This document shows positions 23,933 through 31,462 of a stretch of DNA of 50,738 bases, piece by piece. How positions within the stretch are numbered: position 1 is the first letter of the stretch; each line of letters starts with the position of its first letter. The notes under the pieces were generated by a model. The model was not told the DNA's origin. It did no database searches and saw only the letters and a program-made list of their open reading frames with translations. Origin of the DNA: Lachnoclostridium sp. UBA3262 (GTDB taxonomy: Bacteria > Bacillota > Clostridia > Lachnospirales > Lachnospiraceae); contig DEUM01000067.1 in the NCBI GenBank assembly GCA_002362575.1, positions 1 to 50,738 of the forward strand, written 5' to 3'. A program made the position numbers and the translations under genes.

Positions 23933-24838
23933 CTAATCTTTCCCACTCTCCCTCAGCCTGCGGTAAAAGGTAGACCGCGAGGCAATTCCGAGCCGTTCCA
24001 TCGCCTGTTTTTCGGTTATTTTTTTGTTATGGAACAGTTCTCTGACACTCTCCAGTTTCCCTGCATCTACCGGAATCCTCTTTCTTCCCCGGTACTGCCC
24101 TCTTTTCTTAGCTCTATCAATTCCCTCCTTCTGCCTGTTTCCACGAAGAATCCGGCCAGCATAATACTGCTGTCTGAGAATCATCATAATACTGTCCCGG
24201 TTTTCCCTGTCTATCTGCATATTTTCCTTCTCAAATGTAACCACCACTCCTGCGCCAAGTAACTGCAAAAGCTTTTCGGTGTAGACAGAAGGATTCCGGG
24301 AAATACTGCTCTGGCTTGGCACGACCACCCGGTCGCCATACTGAAGACAGTCAGGATTTGCCAATGCCTCCCTGTAAGTGAATGTATCAGGACTGTCCCT
24401 GTACCGCTCCACAATCAGATTATCATTACCACAGGTAAGCGAGGTACGAATCAGCCATTCAAACCGGTCATAGTAATCCAGTCCTACGGACTCCATCAGT
24501 TCCCATAAGTCCTCACGGTTCCTCGACGGACTTCTCTCGGTAATGAAAACCGGCTGCATGTTTACCCGGTAATACTTCTCCAGCCGCAGTTCCATCGTAA
24601 TTCCCGGAATTCCCTGAAACACTGAGCTGTCCAGCCCATCAATGACATCCCAGTATGGAGTAATGATATACTGATATTCCTCATTGAAAAATGTCTGATA
24701 TTCAATCTTTCCGACGCTGTACTTTTCCCCATACTTCCCCACTGCCTTAATCACTCCCGCATTGGTATAATCCGGCTCTCCGGGAAGCGGGATTGTATAT
24801 TCATTCAAAGGTTCATAATCATAATTTATCGGCTTCAT
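23933..24838 (-). CDS. Serine-resolvase-derived protein coupled to a HipA-like kinase
   Basis: A 301-residue protein. The second half resembles the later part of a small serine resolvase: YGDRVVVPSQSSISRNPS (about 167-184) in place of the DR(L/I)(S/G)R segment, RQKEGIDRAKKRGQYRGRKR (235-254), and a helix-turn-helix (EKQAMERLGIASRSTFYRRL, about 276-295). The catalytic Y-x-R-x-S motif is not seen. Residues 1-160 are a domain I do not recognise. Its ATG overlaps the stop of the kinase gene (ATGA), so the two are made together. It may be a DNA-binding regulator or antitoxin built from a dead recombinase (inference). Confidence 0.7.
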   Translation of the reverse strand: MKPINYDYEPLNEYTIPLPGEPDYTNAGVIKAVGKYGEKYSVGKIEYQTFFNEEYQYIITPYWDVIDGLDSSVFQGIPGITMELRLEKYYRVNMQPVFITERSPSRNREDLWELMESVGLDYYDRFEWLIRTSLTCGNDNLIVERYRDSPDTFTYREALANPDCLQYGDRVVVPSQSSISRNPSVYTEKLLQLLGAGVVVTFEKENMQIDRENRDSIMMILRQQYYAGRILRGNRQKEGIDRAKKRGQYRGRKRIPVDAGKLESVRELFHNKKITEKQAMERLGIASRSTFYRRLRESGKD

Positions 24839-25689
24839 CTTCTCACCCCCTCTAATGGCTCGCAAATCAGCTTGCGATAGCGAAGCTTTATCATCTCGCA
24901 TAAAAATTCCTTCCGCACACTGCTCATACATTCTACACTCTCAATAAGCCGGCATATGGAATCCATATCTATTTTCCCTGCTATCCTCTGCAGCGCCCGG
25001 TCGCACTCAGCAAACTGGTGGCTGCCTATCACTTCATAATATGAACTTTTCTTTCCGCGAAGCTGAATCTGTGAAGTTGGGAACTGATATACTCTCTTCT
25101 GCATCTCCTGTCTGGATTCTAATACTCCGGTACACTGCTTATCGCTGACAAGCTTTGGAAACAGGCAGGAACCGTTATCAAAGACAGGCGCCAGACGATA
25201 CTCCTCTCCTTTCTTTAGGAATCCCCAGTTACTTCCGTGACGGTCAAAATTCCCCAGAAGCGCATCCATAATAAACATATCCCAGAATACATCCACCGTT
25301 TCCTCCACATAGGTCAGCTTCCGGTTTGCCTCCAGCATATCCATAATATCCTCATAGCTGTACTGGACACGCTCTCTATCCATATCCAGCGAACTGTCCC
25401 CCACATCGTTAAATGGCACAAACATCTCCTCGTCGGAGGTAAAGTCCTTCAAAACCACAACATCCTCTCCCTTATACCGTCCCAGCCACGTCTCCTGCGT
25501 ATCTATCCCCGCCATCTCAAATATGTGGCAGCCGAGATACTCTGAAACATGATTATATGTCATTCCTTCCTGAGAATTTTTACGGAACTTAACAATATAA
25601 TTTTCTCCCTTAAAGCAAATTCCTGTCTTTCGCTCTGCCCCGGTATAAAACTTCCCACTCGGCTCACACCTTGAAAAATCCTGAATCAT
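24835..25689 (-). CDS. HipA-like (CtkA-type) protein kinase
   Basis: A 284-residue kinase related to HipA/CtkA toxins. The ATP-binding lysine is probably in NYIVKFRKN. The catalytic loop is ALLGNFDRHGSNWGFL and the metal-binding loop is APVFDNGSCLFP, both in the expected order, so it is likely active. It lacks the separate N-terminal HipA subdomain, as in CtkA and HipT-like kinases. It has its own strong promoter (25731-25759) and AAAGGAG 9 bases before the ATG. The partner gene overlaps it by 4 bases. A toxin-antitoxin role is plausible but not shown. Confidence 0.8.
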   Translation of the reverse strand: MIQDFSRCEPSGKFYTGAERKTGICFKGENYIVKFRKNSQEGMTYNHVSEYLGCHIFEMAGIDTQETWLGRYKGEDVVVLKDFTSDEEMFVPFNDVGDSSLDMDRERVQYSYEDIMDMLEANRKLTYVEETVDVFWDMFIMDALLGNFDRHGSNWGFLKKGEEYRLAPVFDNGSCLFPKLVSDKQCTGVLESRQEMQKRVYQFPTSQIQLRGKKSSYYEVIGSHQFAECDRALQRIAGKIDMDSICRLIESVECMSSVRKEFLCEMIKLRYRKLICEPLEGVRR

Positions 25690-25730
25690 ATTATGTCACT
25701 CCTTTATCAGTATGCCACATCTTTATCTAT

Positions 25731-25759
25731 AGAATACCGAAAAACGCCTTTAGTGTCAA
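25731..25759 (-). promoter_or_regulatory. Promoter of the HipA-like kinase operon
   Basis: TTGACA (25759-25754), a 17-base spacer and TATTCT (25736-25731), close to consensus, about 41 bases before the kinase start. Confidence 0.8.
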
Positions 25760-25789
25760 TAGGATATTTTTTATTTTGATACACAAAGT

Positions 25790-25838
25790 GAAAATAAAAT
25801 GGATATCCGCGAAAACTGTTCCATTCCGTGGATATCCG
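25790..25838 (-). terminator. Intrinsic terminator of valS
   Basis: GGATATCCGCG (25801-25811) pairs with CGTGGATATCC (25827-25837). On the minus strand the stem is followed by ATTTTATTTTC. It lies just after the valS stop and before the kinase promoter. Confidence 0.75.
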
Positions 25839-25871
25839 TCTCTCAATCAGTCAAATCATTCCGCAGATATT

Positions 25872-28523
25872 CTATTTTACCAACTGTTCCAGTCTCTCTT
25901 TTACCTGCTCCATCATTCCTTTGTATTTCTCCAGCTTTTCTCTCTCCTCCGCAATCTTCTTTTCCGGCGCTTTATTTACAAAATTCGGATTGCCGAGCAT
26001 CCCTTCCGAGCGCTTTAACTCACCCTGAAGTTTTTTCTCCTCCTTTCGGAGTCTCTCAATTTCTTTCGTGATATCTACCAGTTCGGCAAACGGCATATAA
26101 ATGGTACCGTCGGCAATCACTACCGATACCGCATCCTCCGCAATGCCCTCTTTATCTCTCTGGAACGTAACTTCACTGGCATAGCCAAGAGTGGCAAAAA
26201 AGACTTTGTTGTCCTCAAATATTTTCAACACGTCTTCCTTTTCCGAAACAACAATCACAGCAGCCTTTTTACTTGGCGGTACATTCATCTCTCCGCGGAT
26301 ATTACGAATCCCTTTTACCGCTTCCTTAATACGCTCAACCTTTGACTCATCCTCCGAGAAATCTCTTTCCTCTGTAAATTCCGGCCACTCAGAAACCATA
26401 ATTGACACTTCTTCGCTTCCCGATAAAGTACAGTAAATTTCCTCTGTAATAAACGGCATATATGGATGAAGCAGCTTCAACGCATCAATCAGAACTGTTT
26501 TCAGCGTATAAAGCGCCGCACCCTTTGTCTCATCCTCCTCTGCATATAGACGAGGCTTAACCATTTCGATATACCAGTCGCAAAATTCTTCCCATATAAA
26601 ATCATAAATTTTCTGTACTGCGATGCCAAGGTCAAACGTCTCCATCAAAGCAGTGACGTCCTTTGCCAGATTATTAACTTTAGAGAGAATCCATTTATCC
26701 GCCTGCGTAAACTGCTCCGGTTTTACATTTTCATAATCCAAATCCTCATTCTGCGCAAAATTCATCATGATAAAACGGGACGCATTCCACACTTTGTTAG
26801 CAAAATTACGGCTTGCCTCTACACGCTCCCAGTAAAAACGCATATCATTTCCCGGCGCATTACCGGTAACCAGTGTCAGGCGCAGCGCATCCGCGCCGTA
26901 TTTGTCAATTACCTCCAGCGGATCAATCCCGTTGCCAAGGGATTTACTCATCTTACGTCCCTGCGAATCTCTCACCAGTCCGTGAATCAACACCGTATCA
27001 AACGGAACTTCGCCTGTATGCTCCAAACCGCTGAACATCATGCGCATTACCCAAAACGGAATAATGTCATAACCAGTCACAAGCGTACTCGTCGGATAAA
27101 AATATTTCATTTCTTCCGTCTCCTCCGGCCAGCCGAGTGTCGAAAACGGCCAAAGCGCAGAGCTGAACCATGTATCCAGCGTATCCGGATCCTGACGCAT
27201 CGGCTTACCGCATTTCGGACAGACAGCACTATTTTCTTTTGTTACCACCAATTCGCCACAGTCATCGCAGTAAAATGCCGGAATCTGATGTCCCCACCAA
27301 AGCTGACGGGAAATACACCAGTCACGTATATTCTCCAGCCAGTGGAAATATGTTTTGTTAAAATGCTCAGGAACAAATTTCGTTTTTCCATCCTTAACCG
27401 CGTCAATTGCAGGGCCTGCAAGCGGTTTCATTTTTACAAACCACTGCTTGGAAACCTTTGGCTCTACCGTCGTCCCGCAACGGTAACAAGTACCTACATT
27501 GTGGTCATGGTCCTCTGTTTTCACAAGAGCGCCCTCTGCTTCCAAGTCCTTTACAATTGCCTCCCTCGCCTCGTAGCGGTCCATGCCGGCATATTTTTCA
27601 TAGTCGTCCACAATCCTTGCATCGTCCGTCATCACATTGATAACCGGCAAGTCATGGCGGAGTCCTACTTCAAAGTCATTCGGATCATGTGCCGGAGTAA
27701 TTTTTACAACACCAGTTCCAAACTCCATATCTACATAATCGTCTGCAATTAACGGAATCTCCCTGTGAACAAGCGGCAGAATCAGCTTTTTACCAACCAA
27801 ATCCTTATACCTCTCATCGTTCGGGTTTACCGCTACTGCCGTATCACCGAGCAGAGTTTCCGGACGCGTCGTCGCCAGATTGATATATCCGCTTCCGTCT
27901 GCAAATGGATAGCGCAGATGCCAGAAGTGACCTTTCTGGTCCTCGTAGTTTACCTCTGCGTCGGAAATGGACGTCAGACAGTGCGGGCACCAGTTGATAA
28001 TGCGCTCGCCGCGGTAAATCAGCCCTTTCTTATACAGGTTGACGAATACTTCCTTTACCGCCTTATTGCAGCCCTCGTCCATCGTAAAACGCTCCCTGTC
28101 CCAGTCACAGGAGGAGCCCATCTTCTTGAGCTGGGAAACAATACGTCCGCCAAATTCATCCTTCCATGCCCACGCGCGCTCTAAGAACTTCTCTCTGCCA
28201 ATATCTTCTTTGGTCAGCCCTTCCTCTCTCATCGCCTCAACAATTTTTGCTTCTGTCGCAATCGAGGCATGGTCCGTTCCCGGCATCCACAGTGTCTCAT
28301 AGCCCTGCATGCGCTTAAAACGGATTAAAATATCCTGCAAAGTATTATCCAAGGCATGCCCCATATGAAGCTGCCCGGTAATATTTGGCGGCGGAATCAC
28401 AATCGTATATGGCTTCTTGTTTGCATTTACCTCCGCATGAAAATATTTTTTGTCAATCCATTTGGCATACAACCGGTCTTCAATGCCCTTCGGGTTATAT
28501 GTCTTTTCCAATTCTTTTTTCAT
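25872..28523 (-). CDS. valS: Valine--tRNA ligase
   Basis: An 883-residue class I aminoacyl-tRNA synthetase charging tRNA-Val. It has the HIGH-type motif (LHMGHALD) near residue 55 and KMSKS (GRKMSKSLGN) near 530, an editing domain between them with the family stretch TTRPETLLGDTAVAVNP, an anticodon-binding region, and the ValS-specific C-terminal coiled arm (about 810-880). Length is normal. GGAGG lies 6 bases before the ATG. Expression is controlled by a T-box leader. Confidence 0.97.
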   Translation of the reverse strand: MKKELEKTYNPKGIEDRLYAKWIDKKYFHAEVNANKKPYTIVIPPPNITGQLHMGHALDNTLQDILIRFKRMQGYETLWMPGTDHASIATEAKIVEAMREEGLTKEDIGREKFLERAWAWKDEFGGRIVSQLKKMGSSCDWDRERFTMDEGCNKAVKEVFVNLYKKGLIYRGERIINWCPHCLTSISDAEVNYEDQKGHFWHLRYPFADGSGYINLATTRPETLLGDTAVAVNPNDERYKDLVGKKLILPLVHREIPLIADDYVDMEFGTGVVKITPAHDPNDFEVGLRHDLPVINVMTDDARIVDDYEKYAGMDRYEAREAIVKDLEAEGALVKTEDHDHNVGTCYRCGTTVEPKVSKQWFVKMKPLAGPAIDAVKDGKTKFVPEHFNKTYFHWLENIRDWCISRQLWWGHQIPAFYCDDCGELVVTKENSAVCPKCGKPMRQDPDTLDTWFSSALWPFSTLGWPEETEEMKYFYPTSTLVTGYDIIPFWVMRMMFSGLEHTGEVPFDTVLIHGLVRDSQGRKMSKSLGNGIDPLEVIDKYGADALRLTLVTGNAPGNDMRFYWERVEASRNFANKVWNASRFIMMNFAQNEDLDYENVKPEQFTQADKWILSKVNNLAKDVTALMETFDLGIAVQKIYDFIWEEFCDWYIEMVKPRLYAEEDETKGAALYTLKTVLIDALKLLHPYMPFITEEIYCTLSGSEEVSIMVSEWPEFTEERDFSEDESKVERIKEAVKGIRNIRGEMNVPPSKKAAVIVVSEKEDVLKIFEDNKVFFATLGYASEVTFQRDKEGIAEDAVSVVIADGTIYMPFAELVDITKEIERLRKEEKKLQGELKRSEGMLGNPNFVNKAPEKKIAEEREKLEKYKGMMEQVKERLEQLVK

Positions 28524-28544
28524 CTTCTACCTCCGTCTCGAATT

Positions 28545-28867
28545 TTTTTAATATAAAAGAGTCTGCCATAACGACAGACTCCTGTGTTTTTTCTATCGCC
28601 ACGGCATTATACAAAGGACGACAATACTGCCGTGGTACCACCTTTATTCAAATGAATATAATCATTTCTCATTAAGCCGATAACGGAGCCTGCCCGTCGT
28701 TTCCTACTTTTGGATTTTCTTCTTTCACCCCGAATTGCCTGTTCAGAAACGCTGTTTGAAAGCTACCTTCCACAAATCCTTTCTGAAAGAACCTTACAGC
28801 CGGTGGGTTCTTCTCTCTGACAGAGTAATCTGTGTACTCCTCTTTCGCACTACATGTAACGGTTTTT
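28545..28867 (-). ncRNA. T-box riboswitch (tRNA-Val responsive leader of valS)
   Basis: The leader carries the T-box sequence AAGGTGGTACCACGGC (minus strand, near 28633-28648), whose UGGU bulge pairs with an ACCA tRNA end, as fits tRNA-Val. An upstream stem I region (about 28690-28860) and a terminator stem GAGTCTG/CAGACTC with a T-rich tail (about 28555-28583) complete the plan. Uncharged tRNA-Val should favour antitermination. I did not assign the specifier codon with confidence. Confidence 0.9.
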
Positions 28868-28896
28868 ATCATAGCCGAAAATAAAAATCTTGTCAA
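28868..28896 (-). promoter_or_regulatory. Promoter of the T-box-valS unit
   Basis: TTGACA (28896-28891), a 17-base spacer and TATGAT (28873-28868). The -35 overlaps the stop codon of the upstream ORF at 28893. Confidence 0.8.
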
Positions 28897-29147
28897 GCCC
28901 CTTCGTTCCAGAATCCACTTGATCCACTTGATTTCTCATTCCATAAAACAGGAATACACTTTTTATCATCCACCACTAACAGATAATCTCCTTGTGGATA
29001 TATTTCTTCTTCATATATATTTTGAAATTGATATAGCACTTCTTCAACTCCCGTTTCTATATTCTGCCGGATTATTACGCTATCTTTTAAATAAACAAAC
29101 ACAGCATCTGACGCTACGATACCCAAATGCGAATCTACCTGTGACAT
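28893..29147 (-). pseudogene. Likely 3' part of a frameshifted membrane protein gene
   Basis: An 84-codon frame starting MSQVDSHLGIVASDAV. It has no clear ribosome binding site and begins 10 bases after the stop of the preceding ORF in another frame. Its content (DAVFVYLKDSVIIRQN, QGDYLLVVDD) reads like further blades of the same beta-propeller-like protein. The most economical explanation is one gene broken by a single frameshift near 29150-29165. It could instead be a separate coupled ORF. Confidence 0.5.
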
Positions 29148-29157
29148 AATTTCCAGT

Positions 29158-29919
29158 TCATCCGTTTGCCTCTTTTAATAAATGAGTACGATTTTTTCTT
29201 TCCTGCTTCGTATCTGCCTGTCTGCTCTTATCATCGGACCAGAAATCCCCCTCTGACGTTCCCGGATAATCACCCCATTCTGGCTCAGTAGAAAAGTATC
29301 CTTTTTCGTGATAATAGAAGTCTACATCACCAACCCGGCACTTTTTCTGTTCATCTAATACTAAATCATGTAAGCCGCTGCCAAATTGCTTTTCTTCAAC
29401 ATATTGATTTGCATAAAATCCGTTGTAATAGGCTTCAAAAAAATCGTAATAATCATCACACTCATCATGCCGCCATTTCCCCACAAACAAATACCCATCT
29501 CTACAAGCTATCGATGCTGTGTTGGAAGCCTTGCTTTCATTTATTTTATTTGATAGATAATCGTACTGAACAATTCTTGCATCACCATCATCGCTTTCCC
29601 ACAAATAAAGCAAAAAATATGAGTTCTTTCCAAGTGCAATTTGATTAGGATAGTTTTCCTTTATATCAACATGCGATATCTCCTTACCCCGCTTATCTAC
29701 AATAGAAACTTTTTCATTGTTCTGATCAATTATTCCAATATAATTCCCATTTGATGATAAGTGTCCCGTCTCATAATTAACATGCGTTCCTCTCAACCTT
29801 TTTTCCTTATAGTTTTTATCAATTTGAAAAATAATGACAGCTAATATAAACAACCCTAATATTCCGGAAATGAGTATGATTCCAAAAGTCATTTGCTTTC
29901 CATACTTTAATTTTTTCAT
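29158..29919 (-). CDS. Membrane-anchored beta-propeller-like protein (probably truncated)
   Basis: A 253-residue protein with one N-terminal membrane helix (about 10-32) and repeated strands such as GNYIGIIDQNNEKVSIVDKRG, of the kind found in secreted propeller-like proteins. AGGAGG lies 9 bases before the ATG. It resembles the first 170 residues of the chimeric Rhs protein at 31463-33382 in style and position, so both may stem from one lipoprotein/propeller family that clusters with Rhs loci. The C-terminus appears cut by a frameshift. Function unknown. Confidence 0.6.
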   Translation of the reverse strand: MKKLKYGKQMTFGIILISGILGLFILAVIIFQIDKNYKEKRLRGTHVNYETGHLSSNGNYIGIIDQNNEKVSIVDKRGKEISHVDIKENYPNQIALGKNSYFLLYLWESDDGDARIVQYDYLSNKINESKASNTASIACRDGYLFVGKWRHDECDDYYDFFEAYYNGFYANQYVEEKQFGSGLHDLVLDEQKKCRVGDVDFYYHEKGYFSTEPEWGDYPGTSEGDFWSDDKSRQADTKQERKNRTHLLKEANG

Positions 29920-29978
29920 TTTCGTTCTCCTCCTATTGTGCGCTGGTCAACTATGATAAAATAAGTATAAATCTAAAG

Positions 29979-30608
29979 CTATTCTTCCAGTAATTTCAAC
30001 TCTACTAAATCTCTCTCTGCTCCGTAACCACTATTGTAAAATAATAGGCCGACATTCCTTTTCCATATGTATGACTCAAAATATCCTGTAGTAACTTTAT
30101 CATTGTATAAATGATACTCTCTTTGTTCCCCATTAACTGATAAATATTCATGTTCCCCTTTCTGTTTCTTACTCAAACTGTCAACTATTTCTTTTTCCTG
30201 ACATACAATAGTACTTTCTTCCGGAAGCACTTTTTTCTTTAAGCTGTTCTTATGCTCTTTTGTCGGCAGAATTTTATATATCTTTTCCCTTTCTACATAA
30301 AAATAGCCTAAAACTAACCGCTCTTTAGGAACATTATCAACTGGTTCCACTTTTAGTTCGTAAACAGTACCTGACTCCATCTTTGCGATTTCTTCAACAT
30401 GAAGTTTTACAATTCTCTCAATAACTCCTTCATCTATAAACGAAAAACGACCTTTGAACTTTAATGATTCTATTTTACTTTTTGAAAAAAAATCATTGCT
30501 CACATTATTTTCCTTTGACAATGTTAAGTTAGACTTGCCTCTTTCTTTATTGGTACAAGAACTTAGTAAACACGCAATGATTACGAGACAAAATACTAGT
30601 TTTTTCAT
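29979..30608 (-). CDS. Lipoprotein, function unknown
   Basis: A 209-residue lipoprotein with a clear signal peptide and lipobox LLSSC. The mature part is Lys/Glu-rich without a domain I recognise. It lies within the Rhs toxin locus, downstream of the frameshifted small protein gene, and may be an immunity or accessory factor (position only). The ribosome binding site is weak. Confidence 0.7.
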   Translation of the reverse strand: MKKLVFCLVIIACLLSSCTNKERGKSNLTLSKENNVSNDFFSKSKIESLKFKGRFSFIDEGVIERIVKLHVEEIAKMESGTVYELKVEPVDNVPKERLVLGYFYVEREKIYKILPTKEHKNSLKKKVLPEESTIVCQEKEIVDSLSKKQKGEHEYLSVNGEQREYHLYNDKVTTGYFESYIWKRNVGLLFYNSGYGAERDLVELKLLEE

Positions 30609-30695
30609 TTCTTTACTTGCCTTTTTAGTATCCCATATTTTCGATATGACATGTTGAAAATAAAATATTATTACAGTACTAATAATCTATATCTT

Positions 30696-30727
30696 TTTTA
30701 AAAGAATATAGACATCTGGCTGTCTAT
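30696..30727 (-). terminator. Possible terminator after the 30818-31406 gene
   Basis: ATAGACA and TGTCTAT (30708-30727) form a 7-bp stem with a 6-base loop, followed on the minus strand by ATTCTTTT. The U-tract is short. Confidence 0.4.
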
Positions 30728-30817
30728 CTTTTGCAGAAGGATTATATAACCCATCTGCAGTAAATTTACCTTTTTAATTTGTACTAAATCTTGATATATT
30801 AGCATTTTCTCAATAAA

Positions 30818-31406
30818 TCAATCCTCTTTCTTTGTTCTCTCTGCCAAAAAATATTGCGGTCCCTCAATTACGATATGATTTTTATCTTTAATCCAAAATC
30901 TTGTGCCAAACCCCTCCTCTTTACTCTTTATTTCTACCAAAGGCACTCTTTTGTCATCTTCAAACTTAAAACTTTCATATTTTGCATAATGTTCCATAAA
31001 GAAGTCATCTGCACTTTGCCACCGCATCACAAATTTAGGATTTTTAATAGAATAATTATATTCGTCATCAGGCATCTCACATGTCACCAAATCATCACAG
31101 ATTTCCAATATCCCACCCACATAATCCTCCGTCGATTCATCCGTACAAACATATCCATATCCAATAGTATCAATAACTTTCCATTTGCCAAAAGCCCTTG
31201 AAAATACACTGTTAGAACAATCTGTTTGACTCTTTGATGCAGTAGAACTTACTGTTGCTTCCGGTAATACTGTTTCTTTTTTTATCTCTTGTTTGTCTTT
31301 GGATTTATTTTTCTCTATTTGATTACTATTTAATACACATAAAACTACACTGCAGATTAATAAAACAACAATAATAAATCCTGTGATAACAACTTTTTTT
31401 TTTCAT
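30818..31406 (-). pseudogene. Secreted/anchored small protein gene with A10 frameshift
   Basis: From codon 5 or so onward the frame is open for about 190 codons: a hydrophobic anchor (VVITGFIIVVLLICSVVLCVL), a Lys/Thr-rich linker and a domain containing FGKWKVIDTIGYGYV and PKFVMRWQSADDFF. The only good start is the ATG at 31406, but it is followed by ten A residues; nine would put it in frame, ten does not. The gene is thus either a pseudogene, a phase-variable gene, or expressed by slippage. It lies directly downstream of the lysozyme-tipped Rhs gene, the usual place for an immunity gene. Family not recognised. Confidence 0.65.
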
Positions 31407-31462
31407 CCTATTTCCTCCTTCAAAATTTTATTCAAGAATCTGTCTATATAAAGTCACAATTA

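Noticed and set aside
23683..23946. Longer 87-codon reading of the small acidic ORF
   Set aside because: The first 40 codons run through the promoter region, are rich in Cys/Tyr/Phe and lack a ribosome binding site; the ATG at 23826 has GGAGG.
26982..27752. 256-codon plus-strand ORF opposite valS
   Set aside because: It is antisense to a fully conserved synthetase and has no start signals.
28672..28896. ORF of 74 codons upstream of valS
   Set aside because: It lies entirely within the T-box leader and is not protein-like; the conserved RNA explains this sequence.
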